The position numbers and the translations under genes are program-made. Of a stretch of 64,000 nt of DNA, positions 20,480 to 30,111 are shown one piece after another. Source of the stretch: Rhodanobacteraceae bacterium (GTDB lineage Bacteria; Pseudomonadota; Gammaproteobacteria; Xanthomonadales; Ahniellaceae); the NCBI GenBank assembly GCA_016708465.1, contig JADJFT010000001.1, positions 186,001 through 250,000 on the forward strand, written 5' to 3'. How positions within the stretch are numbered: position 1 is the stretch's first letter; every line of letters begins with the position of its first letter. Under the pieces are notes generated by a model. It was not told the DNA's origin and made no database searches. It saw only the letters and a program-made list of their open reading frames with translations.

Positions 20480-21806
20480 GCGTGCTGCGCCAGGCGGCGA
20501 GTTGTTGCTCGATCGGTGGGGCACTGCGGATTTGTGGTTCCGACGCATCGAAGTCGTCCAGTTTTTCGCGCTCGCTAATGTGCGTGCGAGCGATCTCGAA
20601 CGCTTTCACGAAGTCCGGCGTCTGTGCCATCGCCTCGGCGAAGTAGGCGCGGCCGAAGTAGGTGAGGTCGGCATCGGCGCCGCAACCGAACGAGTTGCGG
20701 TCAGCGCGCGCCGCGGTGATGACCAGACTAGTCGGTGCTGCGAGCACCTCGGCATAGCCGCCGGAGTAACAGGCCGAGACCACCGAAACCCGCCAGCGGA
20801 TGCCAGCGTCGTCATAGGCAGCGACCAGATCGTCCGGGGTGATCTGGGTCAGCGTGAGATCGCCCAGTTGCACGATCCACTCGTGTTCCTCGCTGCCATG
20901 CGAGGTCATAAACACGAACACGATGTCCTCAGCCGGATCAATGATGCGGCCGAGACCGGCCAGGCTACGATTGAGATTGCGCAGGGTCGCCATCGGCACA
21001 GTGGACATTGTGTCGATATGGTTGAGCAGTTCGATACTGCGCCCGCGATTACCGAAGCGTTGTTCGAACAGGTCGGTGACGAGTGTGACTTCATTGCGAA
21101 ACACGTTTTCTGTGCCATCACCGGCCATGCCGAGCAAGTACAGATCGACCACACCAGGTCGCTGCGGCAACAAGGCCGCAAGTTGTCGATCGATCAATTC
21201 ATCTTGTATTGCGAGCAGGTCTTCCGGGGCGACATCGAAGTCGGCGTTGGCTTGTGCGCTGATCGCCGCCTCGTCTTCATATTCCGCGTAATAGAACGAC
21301 GACCATGCATCGACTTTGCAGACTAGCCATAGAGCCAACGTTGGTACCGCGACCGCCGCGAGCAGGCGTCGCCACCAAGAAGCCTGCGGCGCCCAGCGAC
21401 GCAGCATGAATGCCAGGATGAAGGCACAGGTCGGTGCCGCAAAGTTCCACAACTGGCCAAAGCCGTAGTCGGGATCGACGTCACTGCCCGCTTCCGGAAT
21501 GACCACGTCGATCAGTGGCAACGTGATTGCACAGACCGCGAGTATCACGACGCTGACCGAACTAGCGACGGCGCGACGCTGCAACAAGACAGCGGCAATT
21601 CGCCCGGCCGCACTGGCTGCGACAAATAGCAGCGCGTAACTGGCCAATGCTGACCATGAAAACTCGTCGCCGACGGCATGATGCCAATAGTCGCTGGCGT
21701 ACCCGGTGAGGATGCAGCACAGCGCCACGAAAACCACGTCGCGCCGCTCCGCGCGTGGCGCCGGCATCGTCGGCAGGACGACAGCGCGCCAGAAACCGTG
21801 ACGCAT
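20457..21806 (-). CDS. Membrane-anchored C13-family (legumain/caspase-like) peptidase
   Basis: A 449-residue protein. The first 165 residues hold about five hydrophobic helices (for example VVFVALCCILTGY, ALLFVAASAAGRIAAVLL, VSVVILAVCAITLPLIDVVI). The rest is a clan CD peptidase domain. FVFMTSHGSEEHEW supplies the catalytic His303, and VVSACYSGGYAE supplies Cys346, each after a beta strand, as in Peptidase_C13. The domain also has DLYLLGMAGDGTENVF and VITAARADRNSFGCG. The ATG lies within the stop of mtnC (TGATG), so it is the last gene of the methionine salvage operon. Substrate and role are unknown; a connection with salvage is suggested by position only. Confidence 0.82.
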   Translation of the reverse strand: MRHGFWRAVVLPTMPAPRAERRDVVFVALCCILTGYASDYWHHAVGDEFSWSALASYALLFVAASAAGRIAAVLLQRRAVASSVSVVILAVCAITLPLIDVVIPEAGSDVDPDYGFGQLWNFAAPTCAFILAFMLRRWAPQASWWRRLLAAVAVPTLALWLVCKVDAWSSFYYAEYEDEAAISAQANADFDVAPEDLLAIQDELIDRQLAALLPQRPGVVDLYLLGMAGDGTENVFRNEVTLVTDLFEQRFGNRGRSIELLNHIDTMSTVPMATLRNLNRSLAGLGRIIDPAEDIVFVFMTSHGSEEHEWIVQLGDLTLTQITPDDLVAAYDDAGIRWRVSVVSACYSGGYAEVLAAPTSLVITAARADRNSFGCGADADLTYFGRAYFAEAMAQTPDFVKAFEIARTHISEREKLDDFDASEPQIRSAPPIEQQLAAWRSTLRLRPQR

Positions 21807-22480
21807 CAAGGAACGATGTCGCGGAACGTCGCGGCGGTAGCGTGGCGGCCGTGCGATTCTGGCTGAGTATCGCTACGAACCAGTTGCGCGGTCGCCATGC
21901 CGGCTGCTTTGGCGGCATCGAGTTCGGCTTCGACGTCGGACAAAAACAGGATGTCTGATTCCGGCGTACCGATGGCCGCAGCGATTCGGTGGTAGGCGTT
22001 GGCTTCGCGCTTGCCGCCGCTGGTGGTGTCGAAATGGCCTTGGAACCAGAACAGCAGATCACCGAACACCGAGTGCCGGAAGAATAGTTTCTGCGCCGCG
22101 ATCGAACCCGATGAATAGACGTACAAAGGAATGCCGGCGGCATGCCAAGTACGCAATTGGTCGAGAGCATCGATATACACATGCGCGGTGAAATCCGAGC
22201 GCTGATAGCCGGTGTCCCAAATCAGCCCTTGCAACGTCTTCAGCGGTGTCGCTTTGCGGTCGATATCGATCCAGTGCAGAAGCCGCGTGATCACCGCTTC
22301 GTCATCACCATCGCGGGTTTCTGCCGGTACCGCGTCGATAGCAGCACGCACTTCAGGGTCATCGGCATGCGCGCGCACGAAGTCAGGCAAATGTTCGCGT
22401 GCATAAGGGAACAGCACGCGGTGCACGAAATCGATCGCGCTGGTGGTGCCTTCGATATCGGTGAGGACGATGCGTGCCAT
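21806..22480 (-). CDS. mtnC: 2,3-diketo-5-methylthiopentyl-1-phosphate enolase-phosphatase
   Basis: HAD-superfamily enzyme of the methionine salvage pathway, 224 residues. IVLTDIEGTTSAIDFV carries the nucleophile aspartate followed by the family-specific EGTT. VYSSGSIAAQKLFF is HAD motif II and FLSDVEAELDAAKAAGM motif IV. It makes the acireductone that the next upstream gene product uses. Start overlaps mtnD (TGATG). Confidence 0.93.
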   Translation of the reverse strand: MARIVLTDIEGTTSAIDFVHRVLFPYAREHLPDFVRAHADDPEVRAAIDAVPAETRDGDDEAVITRLLHWIDIDRKATPLKTLQGLIWDTGYQRSDFTAHVYIDALDQLRTWHAAGIPLYVYSSGSIAAQKLFFRHSVFGDLLFWFQGHFDTTSGGKREANAYHRIAAAIGTPESDILFLSDVEAELDAAKAAGMATAQLVRSDTQPESHGRHATAATFRDIVP

Positions 22481-23025
22481 CAGTTTTCGTAACGCGGGAA
22501 ACGGGTTGCGATGTCGTCGCCGGTGAAGTCCGCCACCCAGCCTTCGACATTTCTGAAGATGCGGATCGCGATGAAATGCGGATTCGGACCCATGTCGAAC
22601 CAGTGTCGGGTGTTGTCAGGCACGCTGATCAAATCACCTTGTTCGCACAGCACCTCGATGACACGCGTGTCGAGGTGCAGGGTGAACAAGCCCGAGCCAG
22701 CAACGAAGAAGCGCACTTCGTCCTCGCAGTGGCGATGTTCATTCAGAAATTTTTGCCGTAGTGCTTCTTTTTGTGGATGCTCGGCGCTCAAGCTGATCAC
22801 GTCCATCGCCTGATAATTCTTTTCGGCCATGATCCGGTCGATGTCGGAGCGATAGGCGGCGATCACTTCGTCCGATGTCGCGCCCGGTTGTATCGGTGCA
22901 GTCGCCGCCCAGCGTTCGAAGCGCACGCCTTCGTGGCCGAGGCGTTCGGCGATCGACGCATGATCGTGGCTTTCGAATACAACGTTCGCAGCGTCAGATT
23001 CATTGAAAATACGAAGTCGGCTCAT
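22480..23025 (-). CDS. mtnD: Acireductone dioxygenase
   Basis: Cupin metalloenzyme of 181 residues that oxidises acireductone to the keto acid precursor of methionine (Fe form) or to CO and another acid (Ni form). The metal site is visible as [11 protein letters not shown] (His, His, Glu) and a later histidine in [13 protein letters not shown] 23025 (MSRLRIFNE) overlaps the mtnB stop and is preferred over an ATG five codons upstream. Confidence 0.92.
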   Translation of the reverse strand: MSRLRIFNESDAANVVFESHDHASIAERLGHEGVRFERWAATAPIQPGATSDEVIAAYRSDIDRIMAEKNYQAMDVISLSAEHPQKEALRQKFLNEHRHCEDEVRFFVAGSGLFTLHLDTRVIEVLCEQGDLISVPDNTRHWFDMGPNPHFIAIRIFRNVEGWVADFTGDDIATRFPRYEN

Positions 23026-23654
23026 CGGCGCAAGGTCCACAGATCAAGCTCGCAGGCGAGCAGGAATTCGAAGGCATCAAGGTGGCGACGAGCTTCCTTG
23101 AGGTCGCGGCCCCAAGCGTAAATGCCATGACCATCAATTAAATAGCCATGTAGCGGCAAGTCGCGTTGCAGACATGGCTCGATCATCGCCGCCAGCGCCT
23201 GCATGTCTTGTGAGTTCGGCAAGACCGGAAGATGCATTGTCGCTTCGTGCGTGTCATAGCCGTGAAACGCTTTCAGTAGCTCATAACCGGCGAGCACGAT
23301 TTCACCGCGCTCGGCAAACAGGCGTGAAGCCACCGTTTGCGTGCGCGAATGCGTATGCAGGACGCAGCCGATTCCGGCATCGCGTGCATACAACTGGGTG
23401 TGGAGAAGCGTTTCTGCCGATGGTCGATGGTCAGACCCGACGGCGCAGCCATCAAAGTCGACGACCATGAAGTCCTCCACAGCAAGGTGCCCCTTATCGC
23501 GGCCGGAAATAGTGATCACCGCGGTGGTGTCATCGAGGCGGCTGGAAAAGTTGCTACTGGTCGCTGGCGTCCAGCCGAGTTGCGCGAGTTCGCGGGCAAC
23601 ATTCGCCAACGATTCCGCTGCGTATTGAAAACCATTCGCATCAAGGGTTTGCAT
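23022..23654 (-). CDS. mtnB: Methylthioribulose-1-phosphate dehydratase
   Basis: Class II aldolase-like zinc enzyme of about 210 residues, first gene of this salvage cluster. [25 protein letters not shown] and [25 protein letters not shown] supply the phosphate loop and two zinc histidines, and [13 protein letters not shown] supplies the third. The start is uncertain between 23654 and 23666. mtnA and a methylthioribose kinase are not in the window. Confidence 0.92.
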   Translation of the reverse strand: MQTLDANGFQYAAESLANVARELAQLGWTPATSSNFSSRLDDTTAVITISGRDKGHLAVEDFMVVDFDGCAVGSDHRPSAETLLHTQLYARDAGIGCVLHTHSRTQTVASRLFAERGEIVLAGYELLKAFHGYDTHEATMHLPVLPNSQDMQALAAMIEPCLQRDLPLHGYLIDGHGIYAWGRDLKEARRHLDAFEFLLACELDLWTLRR

Positions 23655-23755
23655 AGCCTGAAGCATTCTTGACTGGGATCAACGGAAGGCGCGCGACTAT
23701 ACCCGAAGATAGTGCATCATCCGTCCTCGACAAGTCCCCACTTAGGAGCCGCTCC

Positions 23756-24085
23756 ATGAACGAGATCAAGACCAGCCGCCGCCAGTTTCTGGCCATCGGC
23801 GTAACCGCCGTCGCTGCCGCCGCCATTATCCCGCGTGTCGCTCAGGCTCAGGGTGCGTTGCCGCAGCTCGACGAGGCCGATCCGACCGCCGCGGCACTCG
23901 GTTACAAGCACGACAGCAGCAAGATCGACGCCGCCAAGTATCCGAATCACAAGCCGGCGCAAGTCTGTGCAAACTGCAAGTTGGCGACGGGTGCCGATGC
24001 CGATGCGTGGCGTCCGTGCAGCATCTTCCCGGGCAAGACCGTCAACGCCAAGGGTTGGTGTGCGGCCTACGCAGCCAAAGTCTGA
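23756..24085 (+). CDS. High-potential iron-sulfur protein (HiPIP)
   Basis: A 109-residue periplasmic electron carrier. The N-terminus is a twin-arginine signal (SRRQFLAIG, residues 7-15) cleaved near AQAQ. Four cysteines at 71, 74, 88 and 102 (CANC, WRPCSIF, GWCAAY) bind one 4Fe-4S cluster in the HiPIP spacing. AGGAG lies eight bases before the ATG; a terminator follows, so it is monocistronic. HiPIPs often donate electrons to terminal oxidases (family knowledge); the partner is not shown here. Confidence 0.93.
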   Translation: MNEIKTSRRQFLAIGVTAVAAAAIIPRVAQAQGALPQLDEADPTAAALGYKHDSSKIDAAKYPNHKPAQVCANCKLATGADADAWRPCSIFPGKTVNAKGWCAAYAAKV

Positions 24086-24096
24086 TCGCGGCCGCA

Positions 24097-24130
24097 AGAG
24101 GCGACGCGTTGCGTCGCCTCTGCTAGTTTT
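24097..24130 (+). terminator. Intrinsic terminator after HiPIP
   Basis: An 11-pair perfect stem, AGAGGCGACGC with GCGTCGCCTCT, three-base loop GTT, followed by GCTAGTTTT. It separates the HiPIP gene from rmuC. Confidence 0.75.
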
Positions 24131-24136
24131 CGCGAC

Positions 24137-25468
24137 ATGGATGTCGAGAACTTGTTGCTAGGAATACTCATCGGCGCTGCCCTCGTGGCCGCGCCGATGT
24201 CATTTTGGGCGGCGCGCAATGCGCAGCGTCGTTTCGATGCCGGTCGCACCAGTCGCGACGGCGAAACTGCGGGACTCGATGCGCGCCTGCGCAGCAGTGA
24301 AGCCGCCTTGCAGGAGACGCGCGCAACAGCGCAAGCCGCCGCTGAGGCGCGCTCGGCATTGGCCGCGCGCATGGAAGAATCGGCCAGCGCGCACGCCGAG
24401 AAGCTGCGCTGGATCGACACCGCCCGCGAACAATTGGCGCAACAGTTCCAATCGCTTGCGGCCTCGATTCTCGACGCCAAAGCGGAACGCTTTGCCGCAA
24501 GCAACGGCGAACAAGTCGGTGCGTTGATGGCGCCGTTGCGCGAACAATTGCAACAGTTCCAGCAACTCGTCGTCGAGTCGCGCGCACAGGAGGGCGAAAG
24601 CCGTGCCGTGTTGCGTACCGAAATCATCACCCTGCGGCAGATGAGCGAACGCCTGAGTGGCGATGCAATGAATCTGGCGCGCGCGCTCACCGGTGACACC
24701 AAGAGTCAGGGTGCGTGGGGTGAACTGGTGCTGGAGCGCTTGCTCGAAGTATCGGGCCTGAGCGAAGGTCGCGACTATGAAACCCAGGTCGTGTTGCGCG
24801 ATGAAGGCGGTGAAACGCGACGCCCTGACGTGGTGGTGCGCTTGCCCGGCGGTCGTGATGTCGTGATTGATGCCAAGGTGTCGTTGACGGCCTTTGAACG
24901 CTGGTGCAATGACACCGATATCGTCGCGCGTGACAAACATCTCGCTGAGCACCTCGGTTCCATGCGCCGGCACATCGACGAACTCGGGAAGCGTGGCTAT
25001 GCGCGTTCGAGCGGTTTGGCTTCGAACGGCATCGTGTTGATGTTCGTGCCAATCGAAGCGGCCTACTTGGAAGCGATCCGCGTCGATCCAAAACTGTATG
25101 AGCTGGCCTTGCGCAGTGATGTCGTCGTGGTTAGTCCGGGCATGCTGCTCGGTGTGCTACGCACGGTTGATCATGTTTGGAAGGCAGAAGCACGCAGCCG
25201 CAACGCTGAGAAGATCGCAGAACGAGCTGGGCTGTTGTACGACAAGTTCGCAGCCTTCGTGCAGGACCTGCAACGCGCGTCGGAGCAGACTGGCAAGGCG
25301 CGCGAAAGCATTGATACCGCGATTGGCAAGCTCGCGACCGGGCGTGGACACTTGGTCGGACAAGTGGAAAAGCTTCGTCAACTTGGCGCTCGCAGCAGCC
25401 GTGACCTACGCAGTCTGTTGCCGATCGTCGATCATGACGACGACGAAGGCGAGGGTGACGCGACATGA
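24137..25468 (+). CDS. rmuC: DNA recombination protein RmuC
   Basis: A 443-residue RmuC-family protein that limits recombination-associated inversions; biochemical activity is not well defined (family knowledge). It has an N-terminal membrane helix (LLGILIGAALVAAPMSFWA) and a long coiled coil to about residue 180. The conserved nuclease-like core includes TKSQGAWGELVLERLLE, RRPDVVVRLPGGRDVVIDAKVSL and FVPIEAAYLEAI. It overlaps the Hpt gene by four bases. Confidence 0.9.
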   Translation: MDVENLLLGILIGAALVAAPMSFWAARNAQRRFDAGRTSRDGETAGLDARLRSSEAALQETRATAQAAAEARSALAARMEESASAHAEKLRWIDTAREQLAQQFQSLAASILDAKAERFAASNGEQVGALMAPLREQLQQFQQLVVESRAQEGESRAVLRTEIITLRQMSERLSGDAMNLARALTGDTKSQGAWGELVLERLLEVSGLSEGRDYETQVVLRDEGGETRRPDVVVRLPGGRDVVIDAKVSLTAFERWCNDTDIVARDKHLAEHLGSMRRHIDELGKRGYARSSGLASNGIVLMFVPIEAAYLEAIRVDPKLYELALRSDVVVVSPGMLLGVLRTVDHVWKAEARSRNAEKIAERAGLLYDKFAAFVQDLQRASEQTGKARESIDTAIGKLATGRGHLVGQVEKLRQLGARSSRDLRSLLPIVDHDDDEGEGDAT

Positions 25469-25817
25469 GCGATGTGGTCATCAATCAGGCGATGCTGGAC
25501 CAGCTCCGCATGCTTGAACGTGCTGGCAAATCCGGCATTTTCGCGCAGATGATCGGCATGTTCGTGAAGGCTCCGGCGACCAGATTGCCGCCGTGCTGGC
25601 CGCCAGCGACGCTGGCGACACCGAGAAGCTGCGCGTGGCCAGCCACACCTTGAAGTCGAATGCGGCCAGTTTTGGTGCCGACGACTTGGCCGCACTTTGC
25701 CGCGACATCGAAACCGATGCGCGCACCGGCGTCGGATCTCTCCACCCGGACCGGCGGATGCGCTTGATCGACGTACATGCGGCAAGTTGCGCGGCATTGC
25801 AGCGCGAAATCGCCTGA
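25465..25817 (+). CDS. Hpt phosphotransfer protein (frameshifted)
   Basis: A stand-alone histidine phosphotransfer domain of about 117 residues. The phospho-accepting histidine is in VASHTLKSNAASFGADDLA, matching HxLKG/S. The N-terminal helix reads INQAMLDQLRMLERAGKSGIFAQMIGMFVK, then the frame shifts at about 25567-25571, where one G of a GGG run seems missing. GSGDQIAAVLAASDAGD follows in the new frame. It would relay phosphate between a hybrid kinase and a response regulator (family role). The rmuC overlap suggests co-transcription, but the partner is unknown. Confidence 0.75.
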
Positions 25818-25819
25818 GT

Positions 25820-26392
25820 TCAGCGTGTTCGTGCCAGCCAGCGCCGGGCCATGCGCCGGATCGACGGGTCAAGCGTCTCGTTGGTCGCGATCTCCACGAC
25901 CGGATGCCACGCCATCGCTCGCGACTCTTCGTTCGCATGGAAGTGCTCGGACGCATTGGCGCGCACCACGAAGCGCACGTCGTAATGCCAGTGCTGCGGT
26001 TCGTTGCAGCGTGCTGGAATTTCGTGAGCATCGAGATCGAAAATCAGTGGATCGACGGCGAGATCGCTTAACCCGGTTTCCTCTGCGGCTTCGCGCAGCG
26101 CGACCTCGGCCAAGTCGGTGTTCCCATCGGCATGGCCACCCGGCTGCAGCCAGCGGTCGAGTTTGCGGTGCTGCATTAGCAGCGCGCGTTCGCCATCGGC
26201 GGAGACCAGCCATGCCGAAGCGGTGAAATGCGCCGGGTAAGTGGAACGATCACAGCATGCGCGCACGCGTGCCAAGGTGAGGAATTTCGCCAGCAGTACC
26301 AGATCAAGCGCCGATGACGCGTCAAAGGTGCGAAGCGTGGCGAGAAGCGCCGCGCCGATAGCGGAGGTCGGATCAGACAAGATCATAGTCAT
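25820..26392 (-). CDS. NUDIX hydrolase
   Basis: A 190-residue NUDIX protein. The box GGHADGNTDLAEVALREAAEETGL fits the family pattern, with metal glutamates in REAAEE. It is preceded by TASAWLVSADGERALLMQHRKLDRWLQPGG. Similar proteins hydrolyse nucleoside diphosphate derivatives, but the substrate cannot be read from sequence. The start could also be the Met two codons later. It is convergent with the Hpt gene. Confidence 0.83.
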   Translation of the reverse strand: MTMILSDPTSAIGAALLATLRTFDASSALDLVLLAKFLTLARVRACCDRSTYPAHFTASAWLVSADGERALLMQHRKLDRWLQPGGHADGNTDLAEVALREAAEETGLSDLAVDPLIFDLDAHEIPARCNEPQHWHYDVRFVVRANASEHFHANEESRAMAWHPVVEIATNETLDPSIRRMARRWLARTR

Positions 26393-26523
26393 TGTCGCGG
26401 AGGGGCGCTTGAAAAAGTCTGCTGCTTGCGCGCAGTGGATAGCGCCGCTATGTTGCCAGAGTCGCCCAGCATGAGTGAATCAGTTTGGCGACGCGTCACT
26501 CACCCTCCACGGAAACCAAATCA

Positions 26524-28044
26524 ATGGCCAGCACACCAAGCCAGGGTTTTTTCGCGCGCTTGATGCTCCGAAAGAGTGTCGAACAGGTCCAGCGGGAAAC
26601 TCAGTCCAGCCCGCTCAAACGCACTCTCGGTCCATGGAACCTAGTGTTCCTAGGGATTGGTTGCATCATTGGTGCGGGCATCTTCGTTCGCACCGGTAAT
26701 GCGGCGGCGTTGCATGCAGGTCCTGCAGTGCTGCACTCGTTCGGCATCGCGGGAATTGTTTGCGCTTGCCGGACTTTGCTACGCCGAGCTCTCTTCTGCG
26801 TTGCCGGTGTCCGGTTCCGCCTACACCTGGTTACACCACGATTGGTGAGTTTGCTGCGTGGATCATGGGTGGCTTGCTGTTGCTGGAATACGGTTTGGCG
26901 GCCTCGGTAGTTGCCGTCGGCTGGTCAGGTTACGTTGTAAGTCTTCTCGGAGATTATGGGCTTGTGATACCTCCGGAACTGACCGGGCCCTACGGGCACG
27001 AGATCATGCGCAATGGCGCAGCGGTGTTGGGCGCAGACGGTTCCCCGGTAACCGCGCTATTCAACCTGCCCGCGTTCTTGGTGTGTGGCGCGCTTACCGG
27101 TTTGCTCGTGATTGGCGTATCCGAAAGTGCGAAAGTCAACAATATCATCGTAGCAATCAAGCTGGTGGTCATCATCGCGTTCATCGTCATCGTGGGCGGC
27201 TATGTCATTCAGCACTTCGATACTTTGAAGGCGAATTGGGATCCGTTCATCCCAGCGGCTACGGGTAAAGAAGGAGAGTTCGGTTGGGGCGGTATTTTGC
27301 GCGCTGCGTAGATCGTCTTTTTTGCTTACATTGGTTTTGAGGCGGTATCCACTGCGGGACAAGAAGCAGTCAATCCGAAGAAAGATATGCCCCTTCGGTA
27401 TCATTGGTTCGCTTCTGATTTGCACCATCCTCTACATCTTGGTTTCCATCGTGATGACCCTAGTCGTGAACTACAAAATGCTGAACGTGCCCGATCCGGT
27501 TTCTGTGGCGGTGGATGCATTGGGCCCAAGCTGGAGTTGGTTAGCCAAGGCAATCAAGCTCGGTGCGATTACCGGATTGACGTCCGTCATCCTGGTGTTG
27601 ATGTACGGTCAGACTCGCATTTTCTATACGATGGCGCGTGACGGCTTGTTGCCAAAGGTCTTCGCGAGGGTTCACGAGCGCTTCAAGACGCCGTGGATCA
27701 ACACATTGCTGGTCGGACTTATTACCGCTTCGGCGGCGGCATTCTTCGATATCAATACGCTTGGGGACATGACTTCGGTCGGTACCTTGGCCGCATTCGG
27801 CATCGTGTGCATCTCGGTCATGTGGCTGCGCGTGACCCACCCGGACATGCCATGGGGATTTCGGGTGCCGATGTATCCGGTGCTTCCGATATTGGGCATC
27901 GTTTCCTGCTTTTCGCTGATTTTCACCGTCGAAACCCGAGTGCTTCAATTCTTCGCATGGTACGTACTCGGATCGATCGTTCTCTACTTCGTTTACGGGA
28001 TTCGCAATTCCCGATTGCAGCGTGGCGATACGAGCGAAGCCTGA
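26524..28044 (+). pseudogene. APC-family amino-acid permease (YfnA-like), multiply disrupted
   Basis: A 12-segment amino-acid transporter in pieces. KRTLGPWNLVFLGIGCIIGAGIFVRTG is the family start, LAGLCYAELSSALPVSGSAYT and TTIGEFAAWIMGGLLLLEYGL follow, then FFAYIGFEAVSTAGQEAVNPKKDMP and ITGLTSVILVLMYGQTRIFYTMARDGLLP. There are three frameshifts (about 26770, 26830 and 27387, the last an extra C in CCCC) and an in-frame TAG at 27309-27311 where the family has a small residue. Base composition is somewhat poorer in GC than neighbouring genes. Several lesions, including a nonsense change, make true decay more likely than in other genes here, though error cannot be excluded. Confidence 0.8.
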
Positions 28045-28130
28045 GCGGAGCCGACTTCGATGAATCGGTTTTTGCTCGACTCGCACCGCGAATGCGCGCA
28101 GGCGAGCGAAGTCGAGTCCTAAGTGAACGG

Positions 28131-28207
28131 GCGTCCGTAGCTCAGCTGGATAGAGCACCGGGCTTCGAACCCGGTGGTCGGGGGTTCGAGTCCCTCCGGG
28201 CGCGCCA
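28131..28207 (+). tRNA. tRNA-Arg (anticodon TCG)
   Basis: A complete 77-nt cloverleaf. Acceptor GCGTCCG pairs with CGGGCGC, with one T-G wobble, then G and an encoded CCA. The anticodon stem CCGGG/CCCGG carries loop CTTCGAA, giving anticodon TCG (reads CGA). The T loop is GTTCGAGTC. Confidence 0.95.
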
Positions 28208-28216
28208 ATGATGTGA

Positions 28217-28255
28217 AGGGCCGACGAGTCGAACTCGTCGGCCCTTTGCTTTTTG
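28217..28255 (+). terminator. Intrinsic terminator after tRNA-Arg
   Basis: A 13-pair perfect stem, AGGGCCGACGAGT with ACTCGTCGGCCCT and loop CGA, followed by TTGCTTTTT. It begins ten bases after the tRNA. Confidence 0.85.
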
Positions 28256-28329
28256 GAGACTTCGCCAGCAAACCGCCTGCGACTTGTGCGGTGACGTCGG
28301 CGATAATGCGCGCCTTTGCTGGAGGTTCG

Positions 28330-29184
28330 ATGACGGCGCGGGTTCTGGATGGGAAGCGGATCGCGGACGAGGTGCTCAATGGCATCGCTGGTCGCGTGCG
28401 CGCGCGGGTTACCCGCGGCCAGCGACGTCCGGGGCTGGCGGTGGTGTTGGTCGGCCAGGATCCGGCCTCGGCCGTCTATGTGCGCAACAAGCGCCGTGCC
28501 TGCGAACGCGTCGGCTTCGTCACCAAAGACTTTGACTTGCCGGCGACGATCGATGGTGCCGAACTCTACGCGCTGATCGACCAACTCAATGCCGATCCCG
28601 AGGTTGACGGCATTCTCGTGCAAGTGCCGCTGCCGGCCCATGTCGATGCTACCGGTCTGATCCAGCGCATTCGCCCGGACAAGGATGTCGACGGCTTCCA
28701 CGCCGAAAATGTCGGTCGTCTGGCACTGCGTCAGCCCGGACTGCGCCCCTGTACGCCGAAGGGCATCATGACCCTGCTGGCGCATACCGACAAACCAGTT
28801 CGCGGGCGCCATGCAGTGATTGTCGGCGTGTCCAACCATGTCGGTCGGCCGCTGCTGCTCGAATATTTGTTGGCCGGCGCCACGGTCACCGCCTGTCATC
28901 GATTTACACCGGATCTGCCGGAACAGGTCGCAAAAGCCGACCTGCTGACCGTGGCCGTGGGCAAGCCCGGTCTGGTGAAAGGTGAATGGGTGAAGCCGGG
29001 CGCGGTCGTCATCGATGTCGGCATCAACCGACTCGCGGACGGTACGCTGACTGGCGATGTCGAATACGCGTCGGCGGCAGATCGCGCCTCATGGATCACG
29101 CCGGTGCCGGGTGGCGTCGGGCCAATGACTGTCGCGATGCTGATGCAGAACACGCTTGAAGCCACCGAGATGCGCGGCGAATAA
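28330..29184 (+). CDS. folD: Methylenetetrahydrofolate dehydrogenase / methenyl-THF cyclohydrolase
   Basis: Bifunctional folate enzyme of 284 residues that interconverts methylene-, methenyl- and formyl-tetrahydrofolate. [20 protein letters not shown] contains the catalytic tyrosine and lysine, and [20 protein letters not shown] and the NADP loop [18 protein letters not shown] follow. The C-terminus [19 protein letters not shown] is the family signature. GGAGG lies just upstream of ATG 28330; upstream in-frame codons run into the tRNA terminator and are rejected. Confidence 0.95.
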   Translation: MTARVLDGKRIADEVLNGIAGRVRARVTRGQRRPGLAVVLVGQDPASAVYVRNKRRACERVGFVTKDFDLPATIDGAELYALIDQLNADPEVDGILVQVPLPAHVDATGLIQRIRPDKDVDGFHAENVGRLALRQPGLRPCTPKGIMTLLAHTDKPVRGRHAVIVGVSNHVGRPLLLEYLLAGATVTACHRFTPDLPEQVAKADLLTVAVGKPGLVKGEWVKPGAVVIDVGINRLADGTLTGDVEYASAADRASWITPVPGGVGPMTVAMLMQNTLEATEMRGE

Positions 29185-29238
29185 GCCATTGTCATCGGCA
29201 CTCGCCTACAATCCACGCTCCCGATGAATGGTTGATGC

Positions 29239-30101
29239 ATGCGCTTGAATTCCCGACTCTTGATCCTGGCAGCGACGTTCGCGACGCTGACTGGCTGTGC
29301 GGCCGTGGTCCAGCGCGCCGCCGACGGTCTGAGCACCGGACTGACGCAAGGCATCAGCAACCATGATGATGTCGACACCGTCGCTGCCGGTCTGCCCGCG
29401 TACTTGCTGCTGCTCGATGGACTGATCGAACGTGATTCACGGAATCCGGTGTTGTTGCTGTCGGCGGCGAAGCTCTACGGCACCTACGCAGGGGGTTTTG
29501 TTGCCGACGCCGGACGTGTGAAGCGATTGTCCGATCGCAGTTTCGCTTACGCAAAACGAGGCATCTGCGCACGCGACGAGTCCTTTTGCCGGCAGTTCGA
29601 CGACCCTGATTTCGATCGTTTCAACACGTTCGTCGGCGAACACGTCGGTCGTGACGATGTCGATGCCGCGTATGTGCTGGCATCGAGTTGGATCGGGTGG
29701 CTGCGTGCCGACACCGCGGACTACAGCCGCATCGCCGACCTGCCGCGGATCGAGACGCTGCTCAACCGCGTCAACGCCCTTCACCGGCGCAAGATCACGG
29801 CGGTGCGCTCGCCTATCTCGGTGTGCTCGATTGCTTGCGTCCGGAGTCGCTGGGTGGCCAGCCGAAGCGTGGCCAACAGCGCCTGCAAGCCGCCGACGCC
29901 GTCGATGCCGGGAAGAATCTGCTGCCGAAGGTGTTGAATGCAGAATACTGCGCACGTTTGCTGTTCGATCAGGACGCACATGACCGCATGCTTGCCGAGG
30001 TATTGGCAGCGGACGCGAACGTTCCTGGCTTGACCTTGTCGAACACCATTGCAAAACGTCGTGCGGCCGAACTGGTCGAATCCGGCAAGGACTATTTCTG
30101 A
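29239..30101 (+). CDS. TatT-family lipoprotein of a TRAP transporter (frameshifted)
   Basis: Lipoprotein of about 287 residues, T component of TPAT transporters. The signal ends LAATFATLTGC, a lipobox. Helical repeat text follows (LPAYLLLLDGLIERDSRNPVLLLSAAKLYGTYAG), with the family-like FDRFNTFVG. The frame breaks at about 29775-29805: the first part ends near LNRVNALH and GGALAYLGVLDCLRPESLGGQP continues one frame over, to the stop at 30101 (SGKDYF). In the spirochete case TatT trimers hold the periplasmic P subunit (established for T. pallidum); here the next gene is that P subunit, ten bases away. Confidence 0.78.
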
Positions 30102-30111
30102 GGAATCCTCG

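Noticed and set aside
23669..23703. Promoter TTGACT ... TATACC upstream of HiPIP
   Set aside because: The two elements are 23 bases apart, too far for a normal sigma-70 promoter.
26393..26523. Possible small gene between Nudix and the permease
   Set aside because: No ribosome site or conserved peptide; it looks like an ordinary divergent promoter region.
28131..28255. Possible integrative element at tRNA-Arg
   Set aside because: No integrase, no second copy of the tRNA 3' end was noticed, and folD, a housekeeping gene, follows directly.
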